From positions 1-6,170 of the forward strand of contig CABUCA010000090.1 of NCBI GenBank assembly GCA_902489965.1: a stretch of DNA of 6,170 nucleotides, written 5' to 3'. The position numbers and the translations under genes are program-made. The notes under the pieces were generated by a model, which saw nothing but the letters and a program-made list of their open reading frames with translations, ran no database searches and was not told the origin of the DNA. The DNA comes from an uncultured Collinsella sp. Its GTDB lineage: Bacteria > Actinomycetota > Coriobacteriia > Coriobacteriales > Coriobacteriaceae. The stretch's first letter is position 1. Each line of letters begins with the position of its first letter. Positions 5,476-6,170 of this stretch are shown piece after piece.

Positions 5476-6054
5476 TTATTCCTCGTACGCGCCCTCAAGC
5501 CGAAGCAGCCACTCCTTGCGATCAAGCCCGCCGGCATATCCGTTGAGCGACCCGTCGGCGGCAACCACGCGATGGCACGGCACAATAATCGAAATGGGAT
5601 TACGCGCGACCGCAGCCCCCACCGCACGAGGAGACACAACAGGTGCCTCGTTTCCCGGCACACGATGTCGAGCCGCAACGCGCTGAGCGATCTCGCCATA
5701 CGTAGCGACCTCGCCACGCGGGATAGAGAGCAGCTCAAACCAAACCTCACGCTGAAATGCCGTGCCAATCATATGCAACGGCGGCGTAAACCGAGGCTCC
5801 TGCCCCGCAAAATAAGCATTCAGCCAAGCCCAGGAACGCTCAAGCACCGAAGACGCCGCACCATTTGCCGGACTCACCGACGACATGCCGCCAGCACCAG
5901 AAACTGCATCGGCGCCTTCAACATGTTCAGGATCTTCTTTGAGAAGCGTGGAGCCAAAATGCTCCTGTCCCTCAAACCAAAGCCCCGTCAGACCGCGGCC
6001 ATCAGCGGCAAGCAAGATTTCGCCCAAAGGCGAAGCAAACGTCGTCGTGACCAC
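5476..6054 (-). CDS. ogt: Methylated-DNA--protein-cysteine methyltransferase
   Basis: This is a DNA-repair suicide enzyme that moves the alkyl group from O6-alkylguanine (and O4-alkylthymine) to its own cysteine. The 192-residue protein has the N-terminal Ogt/AGT domain (SPLGEILLAADGRGLTGLWF at 8-27, and NAYFAGQEPRF at 79-89). The catalytic domain has GTAFQREVWFELLSIPRGE (97-115), TYGEIA with Tyr119 (118-123), the helix-turn-helix RAVGAAVARNP with Arg143 (143-153), and the active site PCHRVV with Cys160 (159-164), then GSLNGYAGG (168-176). All catalytic residues are present. Two oddities are a low-complexity Gly/Ala/Ser insert at about 40-70 and Ala165 where most relatives have Gly after PCHRV(I/V). 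The protein is about 20 residues longer than E. coli Ogt, mostly through these loops. The GTG start is set by AAAGGAG six bases upstream. No Ada regulatory domain is present. Confidence 0.96.
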   Translation of the reverse strand: MVTTTFASPLGEILLAADGRGLTGLWFEGQEHFGSTLLKEDPEHVEGADAVSGAGGMSSVSPANGAASSVLERSWAWLNAYFAGQEPRFTPPLHMIGTAFQREVWFELLSIPRGEVATYGEIAQRVAARHRVPGNEAPVVSPRAVGAAVARNPISIIVPCHRVVAADGSLNGYAGGLDRKEWLLRLEGAYEE

Positions 6055-6060
6055 CAGCGG

Positions 6061-6067
6061 CTCCTTT
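6061..6067 (-). promoter_or_regulatory. Ribosome binding site that sets the GTG start of ogt
   Basis: The minus strand reads AAAGGAG six bases before GTG (6054-6052). This strong match to the anti-Shine-Dalgarno sequence supports the GTG start, and no competing ATG lies nearby. Confidence 0.8.
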
Positions 6068-6081
6068 CAAAACTCCGCAAC

Positions 6082-6087
6082 ATAATA
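6082..6087 (-). promoter_or_regulatory. Possible -10 element of ogt
   Basis: TATTAT on the minus strand matches the sigma-70 -10 at five of six positions, 27 bp before the GTG, giving a leader of about 20 nt. No good -35 is seen (TTGTCT is only 13 bp upstream), so the call is tentative. The remaining upstream stretch to 6170 is GC-rich at the edge and holds no gene I can support. Confidence 0.4.
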
Positions 6088-6170
6088 CCGCGAATTGTGC
6101 AGACAACCCCAATCGACCCCAAAGTCACCCAAGGCAGCAGGCGCGCAGCGCCGAGGCCGCCGCCGGGACC

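Noticed and set aside
6090..6170. Tail of another gene at the right edge
   Set aside because: Short open stretches exist in several frames but are low-complexity Ala/Arg/Gly readings of GC-rich DNA. Too little sequence remains to support a gene.

Overview
The window looks like chromosomal DNA of a GC-rich, anaerobic gut actinobacterium, most likely a Collinsella-type member of the Coriobacteriia. This rests on codon use, on the style of the FtsX-type exporter, GyrI-like and alkyltransferase proteins, and on hairpin repeats between genes. The genus is an inference from protein 'look', not from a database match.

Layout. Positions 1-141 hold no gene, only a possible weak terminator. Positions 142-3614 (minus strand) are a two-gene ABC operon: a MacB/LolD-type ATPase (2913-3614), then a large FtsX-type permease (142-2919) whose start overlaps the ATPase stop. 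Positions 3615-3885 are a divergent intergenic region with a perfect 14-bp palindrome of the Gram-positive/actinobacterial LexA (SOS) box type. It sits just upstream of a -10 element and 56 bp before a GyrI-like gene (3886-4524, plus strand). Next comes a scar: the 5' third of an Abi_2-family gene (4695 to about 5056) runs directly into the 3' end of a ClC chloride-channel gene (about 5060-5269) in another frame. Both are remnants. Positions 5270-5475 hold two tandem copies (62-bp period) of a long inverted repeat, between convergent genes. Positions 5476-6054 (minus strand) encode a methylated-DNA-protein-cysteine methyltransferase. The rest is its upstream region.

How the parts may work together. 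The ABC pair is a self-contained transporter of unknown substrate. The most interesting hypothesis concerns the GyrI-like gene. E. coli sbmC/gyrI is a known SOS gene, and some GyrI-like proteins hydrolyse cyclopropane-bearing DNA-alkylating toxins. Here a GyrI-like gene carries what looks like a LexA operator, and an alkyl-DNA repair gene lies about 1 kb away. This suggests, without proving, damage-inducible protection against genotoxins. The Abi/ClC fusion suggests that a defence gene entered and then decayed by deletion or recombination. No complete new multi-gene system is visible.
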